A DNA stretch of 64,000 nt from Pedobacter frigiditerrae (GTDB lineage: Bacteria > Bacteroidota > Bacteroidia > Sphingobacteriales > Sphingobacteriaceae): contig NZ_SJSK01000002.1 in NCBI RefSeq assembly GCF_004331645.1, forward strand, positions 434,001 to 498,000, written 5' to 3'. The translations under genes were made by a program, and so were the position numbers. Below are positions 1-8,368 of this stretch, in pieces (within the stretch, counting starts at the first letter, position 1; the number at the start of each line of letters is the position of its first letter). The notes beneath the pieces are model-generated. The model was given only the letters and a program-made list of their open reading frames with translations. It made no database searches and had not been told where the DNA came from.

Positions 1-265
1 AACCTAGTTCTTTTTGAGAACGATTTGGCTTTTCTGTAGAATAAGTTCCGAAAACTTTACCCTGCTGTCCCACCTTTACGCCTAATTTACCTCCTTCATA
101 AATGAAAAGATAAACACTATCGGCCTTGCCATAATAAACGTAATCTATTTTAAAGTTGAAATTTCTAACAACGGTTTTAGCAACCTGAGCCTTGGTAGAA
201 ATAGAAAGAATTATAAGTATTAAACCTAGCAATACTTTTATAGCAGAAAACATGTACTTTTTCAT
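1..265 (-). CDS. Secreted protein of unknown function, 3' part cut by the window edge
   Basis: Reading the minus strand from an ATG at 265 gives an open frame that runs off the window, with 88 codons visible. The product begins MKKYMFSAIKVLLGLILIIL and continues to a signal-peptidase-like SISTKAQ, so it should be exported. The visible mature part is rich in Tyr, Val and Lys and shows no motif I recognise. Repeated GK and GQ turns suggest a beta-rich domain. It lies about 97 bp downstream of the mtaB stop, in the same direction. No function can be assigned. Confidence 0.7.
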   Translation of the reverse strand, partial: MKKYMFSAIKVLLGLILIILSISTKAQVAKTVVRNFNFKIDYVYYGKADSVYLFIYEGGKLGVKVGQQGKVFGTYSTEKPNRSQKELG

Positions 266-361
266 ACAGCGAGTTTTGTGAGCATTATACACACAATATT
301 ACAATATAAAAGCTACTGCTATATACCCACAACTGGGTATTTTAAAGAAGGAATTTGGCGA

Positions 362-1681
362 TTAATGAGCTAATACTTCCTCAGCTTCAGCCACTTCTAC
401 TTCGCCATCGGCTAAAAGTTCTATTAACTTCACGTTTTTAAGCTCGTTAACCATTACAGGGTCGTACTTTGCCTTAACTTTTACATAGTTTTTGGTAAAA
501 CCATGCATGTATCCATTCTTTTGGTCGTCTTCAAAAAGCACTTGTGCAGTAGAACCGATTTGAGATTGATAGAAAGCTCTTCTTTTTTTATCGGAAAGAA
601 TATGTAGCATTTTATTTCTATCGAAACGAGTGCTTCCTGTAACTTTACCCTTCATAGTTGCAGCTTCTGTTTGCTCACGTTCAGAATAGGTAAATACGTG
701 CAAATATGAGATATCCAATTCATTTAAGAATTGATATGTCTCTAGAAAATCATCGTGGGTTTCTCCAGGGAAACCAACAATAACATCAACACCGATGCAG
801 CAATTAGGCATTACTGCTTTAATTTTTGCTACACGTTCTGTATATAACTCACGTTGGTAGCGTCTTTTCATTAAACCCAAAATCTTATTTGAGCCAGATT
901 GCAATGGAATATGAAAATGAGGAACAAAACGTTTTGAGGTGGCTACAAATTCGATAATCTCGTTGCTTAACAAGTTAGGTTCAATTGATGAAATACGAAT
1001 ACGTTCAATTCCATCCACCTCATCTAATGTCTTAACAAGGTCGAAGAATTTATCTTCTCTTTGTCCATCACGGATACCAAAATCGCCTAGGTTTACACCT
1101 GTTAGTACAATTTCTTTAACGCCACTTGCTGCAATTTGAGTAGCACGATTAACTACATTCTCAATGGTATCACTCCTACTTCCACCTCTTGCCAAAGGAA
1201 TAGTGCAATAAGTACAAGGATAATCGCAACCGTCTTGAACTTTTAAGAAGGTACGGGTTCTATCGCCAATTGAATAAGCTGCAATAAAATTATGGTTTAC
1301 TTTTTCGATATTTTGTTGATGAACAACCGCCTTAGGATTTTTAGTTAAGTCTGAAATAAATTCAACTATCCTGAATTTTTCAGCAGCTCCTAAAACCATA
1401 TCAACGCCTTCAATTTCGGCTATTTCTGTAGGTTTTAACTGTGCATAACAACCAACAATAGTTACATAAGCATTTGGAGAATACTTTAATGCTTCTTTAA
1501 CAACTTTGCGGCATTTTTTGTCAGCGTGTTCTGTAACAGAGCAAGTGTTGATTACATAAACATCAGCTGCATCTGTAAATTCAACTACAGCATAACCCGC
1601 GTCAGTAAATAAACGACCAATGGTTGATGTTTCTGAGAAGTTTAGCTTACAGCCAAGTGTATAAAATGCAACTTTTTTCAT
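362..1681 (-). CDS. mtaB: tRNA t6A37 methylthiotransferase MtaB
   Basis: A 439-residue radical-SAM methylthiotransferase, expected to convert t6A37 to ms2t6A37 in tRNAs that read ANN codons. The N-terminal MTTase domain has three cluster cysteines, C11 (LGCKLN), C47 (NTCSVT) and C78 (VGCYAQ). The radical-SAM CxxxCxxC is C152/C156/C159, in DGCDYPCTYCTIPLARG. A C-terminal TRAM-like segment covers about residues 370-430. The GCKLN start and the CTIPLARG sequence fit MtaB better than MiaB or RimO. Length is normal for the family. Its leader carries the ATGAAAC/GCTTCAT inverted repeat described at 1706-1770, and a -7 box lies at 1803-1810. It appears to be transcribed alone. Confidence 0.93.
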   Translation of the reverse strand: MKKVAFYTLGCKLNFSETSTIGRLFTDAGYAVVEFTDAADVYVINTCSVTEHADKKCRKVVKEALKYSPNAYVTIVGCYAQLKPTEIAEIEGVDMVLGAAEKFRIVEFISDLTKNPKAVVHQQNIEKVNHNFIAAYSIGDRTRTFLKVQDGCDYPCTYCTIPLARGGSRSDTIENVVNRATQIAASGVKEIVLTGVNLGDFGIRDGQREDKFFDLVKTLDEVDGIERIRISSIEPNLLSNEIIEFVATSKRFVPHFHIPLQSGSNKILGLMKRRYQRELYTERVAKIKAVMPNCCIGVDVIVGFPGETHDDFLETYQFLNELDISYLHVFTYSEREQTEAATMKGKVTGSTRFDRNKMLHILSDKKRRAFYQSQIGSTAQVLFEDDQKNGYMHGFTKNYVKVKAKYDPVMVNELKNVKLIELLADGEVEVAEAEEVLAH

Positions 1682-1705
1682 TCGTTAACCATGTTTTCAG
1701 CGGTA

Positions 1706-1770
1706 ATGAAGCTATCATAATTTTGTTGACTGTTTGCCTTTGGCCTTTAGAAAAATTATGATCGTTTCAT
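1706..1770 (-). promoter_or_regulatory. mtaB leader inverted repeat (copy 1 of a three-copy element)
   Basis: On the minus strand ATGAAACG (1770-1763) is followed after about 50 nt by GCTTCAT (1712-1706). The pairing extends inward to 20-base arms (1752-1771 and 1705-1724) with two mismatches, around a 27-nt loop. GCTTCAT ends exactly 24 nt before the mtaB ATG. The same layout precedes glnN and kduI. A short GCTCC/GGAGC hairpin lies just upstream. It sits between the -7 box and the start codon, so it should be transcribed. Function is unknown. Confidence 0.6.
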
Positions 1771-1802
1771 TGAGGTTGCTCCAAAGGAGCCCATATTTTG
1801 GG

Positions 1803-1810
1803 CAAAGATA
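1803..1810 (-). promoter_or_regulatory. Candidate -7 element of mtaB
   Basis: TATCTTTG on the minus strand matches the Bacteroidota -7 consensus TAnnTTTG. No convincing TTG lies 19-21 nt upstream, so only half of the promoter is supported. A start site near 1797 would give a leader of about 115 nt that contains the inverted repeat at 1706-1770. Confidence 0.45.
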
Positions 1811-1882
1811 AGAATTAGATGTGAGTATTGAGATATGAGATTTGAGACGGACAGGAAACCTTACAACGAGCTAACAATAGTA

Positions 1883-2467
1883 TTACTTTTTTAACAAGTA
1901 CTTATGATAGTAATTATATTTCTTGATATAAGATTCAATCATTTCGTAGCTAAAATTCTTTTCTGCAATAAAATCATTCCAAAGTTCCTTATAATCTCCA
2001 ATCAAATCATAAAAATTACTTTTTCGCTCTTCTCTAGTACCTAAGATGTTATTTGTTTTTATTTCTAAGAGATCGCCATTGTCTTTGCTTGCATACCAAA
2101 TAGTTTGACTAGCAGTGCCTGCACCCATATAGCCAGAGGTTCCAGCTATAAAATGCTCATATAACTTTACTTTCCCATTCTCCAAACGCTCCAAAAACAA
2201 TGGCTTTTTACGTGTTGGAATAGTTTTTAAAACATAAGAAGAACTATCCTTACTTTTGTAATAAGCAGATAAATCATCATAATTCACATCTTCGAATTGT
2301 GATTTTCCATTAGCTCTAAATTTAAGCCCTGTAGATATTAGTTGTTTTTTGAATTGCCCTTTTGTAGTATCTCCAGCATTATTTACGATGTAATCTTTCT
2401 GGGCAAACACAAAAAAACTAGAAAAAATTAAGCTGAGAAATAATGAATTTATAATGATACGTTGCAT
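1883..2467 (-). CDS. Secreted protein of unknown function
   Basis: A 194-residue protein with an N-terminal signal peptide (hydrophobic residues 4-21, likely cleavage after VFAQ). The mature region starts KDYIVNNAGDTTKGQF, a pattern I associate with Bacteroidota secreted proteins of unknown role. It has many Lys and aromatic residues, no cysteine pairs and no catalytic motif I recognise. The gene is flanked by mtaB and ubiX and is separated from both by about 95-200 bp, so it is probably monocistronic. Confidence 0.75.
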   Translation of the reverse strand: MQRIIINSLFLSLIFSSFFVFAQKDYIVNNAGDTTKGQFKKQLISTGLKFRANGKSQFEDVNYDDLSAYYKSKDSSSYVLKTIPTRKKPLFLERLENGKVKLYEHFIAGTSGYMGAGTASQTIWYASKDNGDLLEIKTNNILGTREERKSNFYDLIGDYKELWNDFIAEKNFSYEMIESYIKKYNYYHKYLLKK

Positions 2468-2561
2468 CTTGATTAAATTTCCTAAAAATAAATTAAAACC
2501 TTGTCATTTCTAATCTAACAAGCAGTTATTAGGCTAATAAATTCAGATTCAAACATTTAAT

Positions 2562-3131
2562 TTATTCTTCATTCCATCTATAGCTTTCAGAATCTAACCC
2601 TGCTAAATCTATTACCCGATTAACCACCGTTTGCGCCACTTCTTCTATTGTTTTTGGTAAGCTATAAAATGACGGGTTGGCTGGACAAATAATTCCTCCA
2701 GCTTCTGTTACGGCTTTCAAATTATTAATATGGATTAAGCTAAAAGGCGTATCGCGAACAACTGCAATTAGTTTTCTGCGTTCTTTTAAAATTACATCTG
2801 CAGCACGAGAAATTAAATCGTTAGATATGCCGTGGGCAATACGGCCTAACGTTCCCATAGAGCAAGGAATAATAATCATTGTATCATATTTGGCAGAGCC
2901 TGATGCAAATGGCGCATTAAAATCCATTTTATGATAAAAAGTAAATGGGTAATTATCATAATCTTCATTTCCCAATTCAAAACGCCACACTTCCTTTGCA
3001 TTATCAGACATTACTACTCCAACTGTCTCTATTTGCGAAGAGAGTTTCAACAAATTATCTAATAAAAGCTTGGCATAAACAGAACCGCTAGCACCAGTAA
3101 TGGCAACAATGATTTTTTTCTTTTTTATCAT
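2562..3131 (-). CDS. ubiX: UbiX-family flavin prenyltransferase
   Basis: A 189-residue flavoprotein. The N-terminal IIVAITGASGSVYAKLLL is the FMN-binding start of the UbiX/Pad1 family. PCSMGTLGRIAHGISNDLIS (about residues 91-110) and KERRKLIAVVRDTPFS (about 116-131) are the conserved blocks for prenyl phosphate and FMN binding. Such enzymes prenylate FMN to make the cofactor of UbiD-type decarboxylases. No ubiD partner is in the window. Length is normal. A TATATTTG box ends only 7 nt before the ATG, so the mRNA may have almost no leader. Confidence 0.9.
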   Translation of the reverse strand: MIKKKKIIVAITGASGSVYAKLLLDNLLKLSSQIETVGVVMSDNAKEVWRFELGNEDYDNYPFTFYHKMDFNAPFASGSAKYDTMIIIPCSMGTLGRIAHGISNDLISRAADVILKERRKLIAVVRDTPFSLIHINNLKAVTEAGGIICPANPSFYSLPKTIEEVAQTVVNRVIDLAGLDSESYRWNEE

Positions 3132-3138
3132 ATCTAAG

Positions 3139-3146
3139 CAAATATA
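3139..3146 (-). promoter_or_regulatory. Candidate -7 element of ubiX
   Basis: TATATTTG on the minus strand fits TAnnTTTG and ends 7 nt before the ubiX ATG. No clear TTG partner is visible. If used, the transcript would start close to the initiation codon. Confidence 0.4.
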
Positions 3147-3231
3147 CGAAGTGGTATTGATTTTGGACGTTATAGATGAGCCTAATCAATATAGATTCCT
3201 CATACCTCTGAATGACATTTTTTTTGTAAAA

Positions 3232-3263
3232 ACAAAAAAGGGCCTGAAACAAGTTTCAGACCC
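3232..3263 (-). terminator. Rho-independent terminator of the uronate operon
   Basis: GGGTCTGAAAC (3263-3253) pairs with GTTTCAGGCCC (3250-3240) on the minus strand, with one G-U pair. It is followed by TTTTTTGTTTTT. It lies about 155 bp past the stop of the gapN-like gene and closes the long minus-strand operon. Confidence 0.85.
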
Positions 3264-3418
3264 TACATCTACCTATGAAAAACATACCCCCGAAAGGGTA
3301 AGCTCAAATGTAACTAATTTTATAAATAAAAGAAAGTTTAAACACTCTTTTTTTTATTATAGTGTAAATGTGACACAAGTCCTCTTTTTTTATTGCTAAA
3401 AAACAGGTCTCATTACAT

Positions 3419-5044
3419 TTAAAACAAGTATTTCGTACTTAAAAAGTTTGAACTATTGCTGTCAATAATCTCATTTAACAAGTGCTTATTGTTTTCGTTT
3501 AGTTTCGTTGCCACTAGTGACCTGATGGAGAACGAACGCAAAGCATCAACAACCGAAAGCGTACCTTCGGCACTATCTTTTCTACCTGTAAAAGGAAAAA
3601 CGTCTGGCCCGCGTTGACATTGACAGTTAATGTTTACCCTACTTACTTGATTAACCAAAGGGTCAATCAAAGCGGCTACCTCTTGCTCATCATTACTAAA
3701 AATACTTACTTGCTGACCGTGAGTAGAATCGATTAAATATTGAATTGTTTCTTCTAAATCATCAAAAGGTACAACTGGCACAACTGGACCAAATTGCTCT
3801 TCTGTATATAATTTCATTTGAGCATTAACAGGATAAACTACAGCTGGATAAACAAATGATTCATTTGTTGCTCCACCATTTTCATTCATCACTTTTGCCC
3901 CTTTTGAAATTGCATCATCTATTACTTCTTTCAAGTAAGCAGGTTTGTGAGGTTCTGGAAGTGGTGTTAAAGAAACGCCATCAACCCAAGGCATACCAAA
4001 TTTTAATTTGTTAACTGACTCTGAAAGTTGTTTCAAAAACTCATCAGCCAAGCTACGATGAACAAAAATAATTTTCAAAGCCGTACATCTTTGTCCGTTA
4101 AATGAAAGAGAGCCAAGTACCGTTTCTTGAACAGCTAACCTCAAATCTGCCTTTGCAGTAATAATGGCTGCATTTTTTGCATCTAAACCTAAAATAGCAC
4201 GTAAACGATTCACTTTTGGGTGCATCTTTTTCAATTCGTTAGCTACCTTACTAGAACCAATCAAAGTTAAAACATTGATTTTTCCTGATTCCATTAAGCC
4301 GGGAATGATTTTATTTCCACGGCCATAAATCGTGTTAACCACACCTTTAGGGAAACAGTTTTTAAATGCTTCTAATAATGGATAAAACAATAATGTTCCA
4401 TGTTTAGGTGGTTTAAATAAAATGGTATTGCCCATGATTAACGCCGGAATTAACGTTGTAAAAGTCTCATTTAATGGATAGTTAAATGGTCCCATACATA
4501 ACACTACACCTAAAGGTGAACGGCGAATTTGAGCTACAATACCTTGTTCCATGGTGAAACCAGAAGATTGTCGATCTAAATCTTTTAACGCATCAATTGT
4601 AGCTTGAATGTATTCAATTGTACGGTCAAACTCTTTGGTAGAATCGGCAAATGTTTTACCGATTTCCCACATGATTAACTTCACCACTTCTTGTTTCTTT
4701 TCAATAATAGCGTGAGTAAAGCGCTCCACACATTCTATTCTTTGTGCAACCCCCATTGTTGGCCATTCGCCCCTACCATTATTATAGGCGGCTACCGCTG
4801 CATCAAGTGAAGCTGTTGCTTCTGCTGCATCACAAAGTGGATAAGTTCCAATAACCTTTCGCTCTAAACCTTTTTCAGTTTTGATACAAATCGGTGATAA
4901 TACCGTGTGAACATCACCACTCCAAGGCAGCATTTCTCCATTGGATAAATATTCGCGTTGGTTAACTTCTGCTGCCAATTTAAAGGCAGTAGGAATCTGC
5001 TCTTCTGTTAAAAAGAGTGAATCCAATTCTTCTTGAAAGCTCAT
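3419..5044 (-). CDS. NADP-dependent glyceraldehyde-3-phosphate dehydrogenase-like aldehyde dehydrogenase
   Basis: A 541-residue aldehyde dehydrogenase of the non-phosphorylating GAPDH type, which would oxidise glyceraldehyde-3-phosphate to 3-phosphoglycerate with NADPH formation. The nucleophile is C320 in SFNGQRCTALK, and the Rossmann-side GPFNYPLNET block is at about 185-195. The position normally holding the general-base Glu (ELGGK) reads GLDAK here (about 286-290), so the enzyme is not a textbook family member. It is the last gene of the uronate operon, 3 bp after the transporter. The natural substrate would be the glyceraldehyde-3-phosphate released by the aldolase upstream. Another semialdehyde cannot be excluded. 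Confidence 0.8.
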   Translation of the reverse strand: MSFQEELDSLFLTEEQIPTAFKLAAEVNQREYLSNGEMLPWSGDVHTVLSPICIKTEKGLERKVIGTYPLCDAAEATASLDAAVAAYNNGRGEWPTMGVAQRIECVERFTHAIIEKKQEVVKLIMWEIGKTFADSTKEFDRTIEYIQATIDALKDLDRQSSGFTMEQGIVAQIRRSPLGVVLCMGPFNYPLNETFTTLIPALIMGNTILFKPPKHGTLLFYPLLEAFKNCFPKGVVNTIYGRGNKIIPGLMESGKINVLTLIGSSKVANELKKMHPKVNRLRAILGLDAKNAAIITAKADLRLAVQETVLGSLSFNGQRCTALKIIFVHRSLADEFLKQLSESVNKLKFGMPWVDGVSLTPLPEPHKPAYLKEVIDDAISKGAKVMNENGGATNESFVYPAVVYPVNAQMKLYTEEQFGPVVPVVPFDDLEETIQYLIDSTHGQQVSIFSNDEQEVAALIDPLVNQVSRVNINCQCQRGPDVFPFTGRKDSAEGTLSVVDALRSFSIRSLVATKLNENNKHLLNEIIDSNSSNFLSTKYLF

Positions 5045-5047
5045 AAT

Positions 5048-6622
5048 TTATAGATCAGTAATCTTTTTATATTTTGGAACTAATAACTTCATGACAGACC
5101 AAGCAATTAAATAAGCGACTGCACAAAATGCGAACATAATGGTGTAAGCAACAGTCATATTTGATTGAACTAGGGGTTTTTGAATTTCTAGCAATTGGGT
5201 AAATAGATTTGCGTCTACAGCTTTTAATTTATCAGCAACTTCAACTGGCAACTTACTCAATGCCATGATATTCAAGTTCACTTTGTCGCCATATTTACTA
5301 GCCAAATCCATCGAAGTAATTTGCGTGATAAAACCACTATTACCAAGTTCGTTGAATTTTGTAAACGACTCTGATATTCCCTTATTTGCATAATTATCAA
5401 AGATCCAGCCGCCAACTTTAGTTACTAACACACCGCCTAAACCACCTGCCATACCACCAATACCTACAACAGAACCAATTGCTCTTTTAGGGAACATATC
5501 TGAAACCGTGGTAAAAATATTTGCAGACCAAGCTTGGTGAGCGGAAGCGCCAATACCAATTAAAACCACTGGTACCCAGAACGAATAATGTCCGAAAGGT
5601 TGTGCTAACAAAACCACCAAAGGGAAAAGCGCAATTAAAAACATGGCTTTCATTCTGCCATCATAAACTGCATAACCTTTGTCTGCAAAGTATTTAGGCA
5701 ACCAACCTCCACCAATACTACCAATCATTGTCATACTGTAAAGCACAGATAATGGGAGCATGATATCAGATCCTGTCATACCGTATTGATCTTTCAGATA
5801 ACCTGGCAACCAAAATAAGAAAAACCACCACACACCATCAGTCATAAATTTACCGAAAGTAAATGCCCAAGTCTGTCTGTAACCTAATAATTTAAACCAT
5901 GATACCTTATCAACATTGGCTTTATCGGCTATTTCATCTTCATCACTATTGATATAAGCTAATTCTGCGGCTTTTAATCTTTTTTGTTTTTCTGGAGATT
6001 CGTAAAAAACTAACCAAAAGAAAAGCCATAAGAAACCGATAGCACCTACCAATTCAAATGCTCTTTCCCATCCCCAATGCTCAGCAATCCAAGGAACAGT
6101 AATTGGTGCTAAAATTGCGCCTACGTTAGCGCCTGAGTTAAAAATACCTGTTGCAAATGAGCGTTCTTTTTTCGGATGATATTCTGCTGTAGCTTTAATT
6201 GCAGCGGGAAAATTCCCTGACTCTCCAATTGCCAAGACGGCTCGAGAAAACATAAAACCGAGAATAGATACTGGTAATGCAGCTATACCAAAGGTAGTTA
6301 AGATAGAAGCAACACCCGTACCAATTGAAATTGAATATGCGTGAATAATTGCTCCAATTGACCAAATGATAATTGCAATACCATAACCCCATTTTGTTCC
6401 CAATTTATCTACAAACCTACCTGCAAATAACATTGCAATTGCATAGGTAAATTGAAATACAGCAGCAATATCTGCATAATCACTGTTAGACCAACCGAAT
6501 TGTTCTTCTAATGTTGGCTTCAGTAAACTTAGCACCTGTCTATCAAGGTAGTTAACTGTTGTTGCAAAAAACAAAAGGGCGCAAATGGTCCACCTGTAAT
6601 TGCCGATTTTAGTTTGGTTCAT
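5048..6622 (-). CDS. MFS hexuronate transporter (ExuT/ACS family)
   Basis: A 524-residue inner-membrane major facilitator protein of the anion:cation symporter family. NYLDRQVLSLLKPTLEEQF near residues 24-42 and the following FAGRFVDKLGTKWGYG loop are typical of ExuT-like sugar-acid carriers. Twelve hydrophobic segments are expected. An unusual roughly 70-residue soluble insert (about 408-480) separates the last helices, making it longer than the usual 430-residue ExuT. It sits between eda and the gapN-like gene in the uronate operon, so galacturonate, glucuronate or unsaturated uronate are the likely cargo. Confidence 0.88.
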   Translation of the reverse strand: MNQTKIGNYRWTICALLFFATTVNYLDRQVLSLLKPTLEEQFGWSNSDYADIAAVFQFTYAIAMLFAGRFVDKLGTKWGYGIAIIIWSIGAIIHAYSISIGTGVASILTTFGIAALPVSILGFMFSRAVLAIGESGNFPAAIKATAEYHPKKERSFATGIFNSGANVGAILAPITVPWIAEHWGWERAFELVGAIGFLWLFFWLVFYESPEKQKRLKAAELAYINSDEDEIADKANVDKVSWFKLLGYRQTWAFTFGKFMTDGVWWFFLFWLPGYLKDQYGMTGSDIMLPLSVLYSMTMIGSIGGGWLPKYFADKGYAVYDGRMKAMFLIALFPLVVLLAQPFGHYSFWVPVVLIGIGASAHQAWSANIFTTVSDMFPKRAIGSVVGIGGMAGGLGGVLVTKVGGWIFDNYANKGISESFTKFNELGNSGFITQITSMDLASKYGDKVNLNIMALSKLPVEVADKLKAVDANLFTQLLEIQKPLVQSNMTVAYTIMFAFCAVAYLIAWSVMKLLVPKYKKITDL

Positions 6623-6691
6623 AATTTTTGGTTTAACCCCTACATTCTTTGAAGAAACGTTGGAGGATTTAATATTTGGTTAAATTTGTGT

Positions 6692-7357
6692 TTAAGGTTT
6701 TACTTTATTGATGATTTCAAATGCTTTTGTGGTTAACGCGTGCAATTCATCATAAGCTTTATTTTCTAATATTTTTTTACTTACTAATTTACTTCCCATT
6801 CCAACCGCACAAACTCCAGCTTTAAACCAGTTATCAATATTTGTTTCATCAATTTCTACTCCGCCAGTTGGCACAAATAGTTGCCCTTGGAAAAGTTCTT
6901 TAATTGACGATAAATACTCCGGCCCTAAAATGTTAGCAGGAAACAACTTGATAATTCCAGCTCCAAACTGATGAGCTACATTAATCTCCGTAGGTGTCAT
7001 ACATCCAGGAATCCATAATAAACCTGCATCGTGAGTTAATTTACCAACTTCTAAGTCAACCACTGGGCAAACAATAAAATCTGCCCCAGCTGCTAAAAAC
7101 TCCTTAACTTCTGTTGTGTTTTTAATTGTACCAATCCCTAAAAACAAGTCTTGCATTTCAGTTTTCAAGGCTTCCTTTAGAAACTTAAAATTTTCTAATG
7201 CAGCCTTACCTCTATTTGTATATTCAAAAACACGAACGCCACCTTTGTATAAAGCACGAACAATCTCTAAACTTACTTGTGCATCTTCATAATAAAAAAG
7301 AGGCAACATCCCTTGAGTTCTGATTGCCGCTATCGTAGTTTCTTTATTCTTAGTCAT
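6692..7357 (-). CDS. eda: KDPG/KHG aldolase
   Basis: A 221-residue class I aldolase that should split 2-keto-3-deoxy-6-phosphogluconate into pyruvate and glyceraldehyde-3-phosphate. The Schiff-base lysine is K137 in GAGIIKLFPAN, and the catalytic glutamate is E45 in RVFEYTNRG. GIGTIKN (74-80) and VPTGGV are the other family blocks. Its start overlaps the end of kdgK by 8 bp, so the kinase and aldolase are probably translationally coupled. This is the last common step for all uronates entering this operon. Confidence 0.93.
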   Translation of the reverse strand: MTKNKETTIAAIRTQGMLPLFYYEDAQVSLEIVRALYKGGVRVFEYTNRGKAALENFKFLKEALKTEMQDLFLGIGTIKNTTEVKEFLAAGADFIVCPVVDLEVGKLTHDAGLLWIPGCMTPTEINVAHQFGAGIIKLFPANILGPEYLSSIKELFQGQLFVPTGGVEIDETNIDNWFKAGVCAVGMGSKLVSKKILENKAYDELHALTTKAFEIINKVKP

Positions 7358-8366
7358 TTTCTGCTAGTGTTTTTTTAACGTCTGCAACTCTTGCTGTTGT
7401 CGCATCGCTAGGTATATATAATTTATTGTAAGCTGCAGCAGTAGCAAAGTTTAGTGTATCTAATGGATTATTACCCTGATAAAAACCATAAATTAAACCA
7501 GCCATGAAACAGTCGCCGCTACCCACTTTATCTAATATCTTTTCTGAAAGGTATTCTTTCGAAACTAGTAGTTCATTAGCTGTATAAAGTGCGGTATAAT
7601 ATCTAATTCCTTGTTTGTAATCGAAACGGAAAGTATTTGCCACCCATTTACATTTAGGATATTGTTTGATGATCTCTTCTGAAGTATTTTTTGCTTGCTC
7701 AAGATAAGTATTTTTATCATCAGCTTCTACAATACCTGCTGGTACAGTTATGTTTAACATCTTTTCTGCAGCCCAAATATTGCCCATGATTAAATCGCAA
7801 TATCGAGCTAATTGAGGCACAATTTCTGAAGGTTGCTTTCCATATTGCCATAATTTAGCACGGAAATTTAAGTCGATAGAAATTGTAATTCCCTTTGCAC
7901 TTGCTGTTTTTACCGCTTCTAAGCAAACATCGGCTGCTGCCTGATTTAATGCCGGACAAATGGCACTAAAATGAAACCACGTTACGCCATCCAATACTTT
8001 ATCCCAGTCGATTGTTCCTGTTTGCAACATCGCGAAGGCAGAATTTGCCCTATCGTAAATTACACCTGCATTTTTTAAGTCTTTTCCTTTAGGCAAATAA
8101 TATAAGCCTATTCTATCGCCTCCGTGATGAATTTTAGAAGTATCAATATGGAGAGCATCCATGTAACCGATGATTTGCTCAGACATAAAATTCTCAGGCA
8201 AAGCTGTAAAATAAGCTGAAGGAATATCCCATAATGCCAATGCCGTTGCAACATTTAATTCTGCACCACCAACATAAAAAGGCAATTTATTTTCCGCTAA
8301 CCATTCTCCATCTCCATCCGGACAAATACGCAATAAAAGCTCCCCAAAACTTAAAACCTTACCCAT
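7350..8366 (-). CDS. kdgK: 2-keto-3-deoxygluconate kinase (PfkB family)
   Basis: A 338-residue ribokinase-fold sugar kinase. The N-terminal GKVLSFGELLLRICPDGDG and YVGGAELNVATALALW form the substrate side. The C-terminal DKVGSGDCFMAGLIYGF carries the anion hole and catalytic Asp of the PfkB signature. It phosphorylates KDG to KDPG. It overlaps eda downstream and starts 2 bp after the uxaC stop, so all three are tightly coupled. KDG is where the galacturonate, glucuronate and unsaturated-uronate branches meet, which fits its central place in the operon. Confidence 0.92.
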   Translation of the reverse strand: MGKVLSFGELLLRICPDGDGEWLAENKLPFYVGGAELNVATALALWDIPSAYFTALPENFMSEQIIGYMDALHIDTSKIHHGGDRIGLYYLPKGKDLKNAGVIYDRANSAFAMLQTGTIDWDKVLDGVTWFHFSAICPALNQAAADVCLEAVKTASAKGITISIDLNFRAKLWQYGKQPSEIVPQLARYCDLIMGNIWAAEKMLNITVPAGIVEADDKNTYLEQAKNTSEEIIKQYPKCKWVANTFRFDYKQGIRYYTALYTANELLVSKEYLSEKILDKVGSGDCFMAGLIYGFYQGNNPLDTLNFATAAAYNKLYIPSDATTARVADVKKTLAEND

Positions 8367-8368
8367 AC

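Noticed and set aside
1705..1771. Leader inverted repeats read as an invertible promoter (DNA inversion)
   Set aside because: The arms are only 20-27 bp apart at mtaB and glnN, too close for known invertases, and the -7 boxes lie outside the repeats.
3100..3399. Plus-strand open frame of 99 codons between ubiX and the gapN-like gene
   Set aside because: It runs through the operon terminator and has no protein-like composition.
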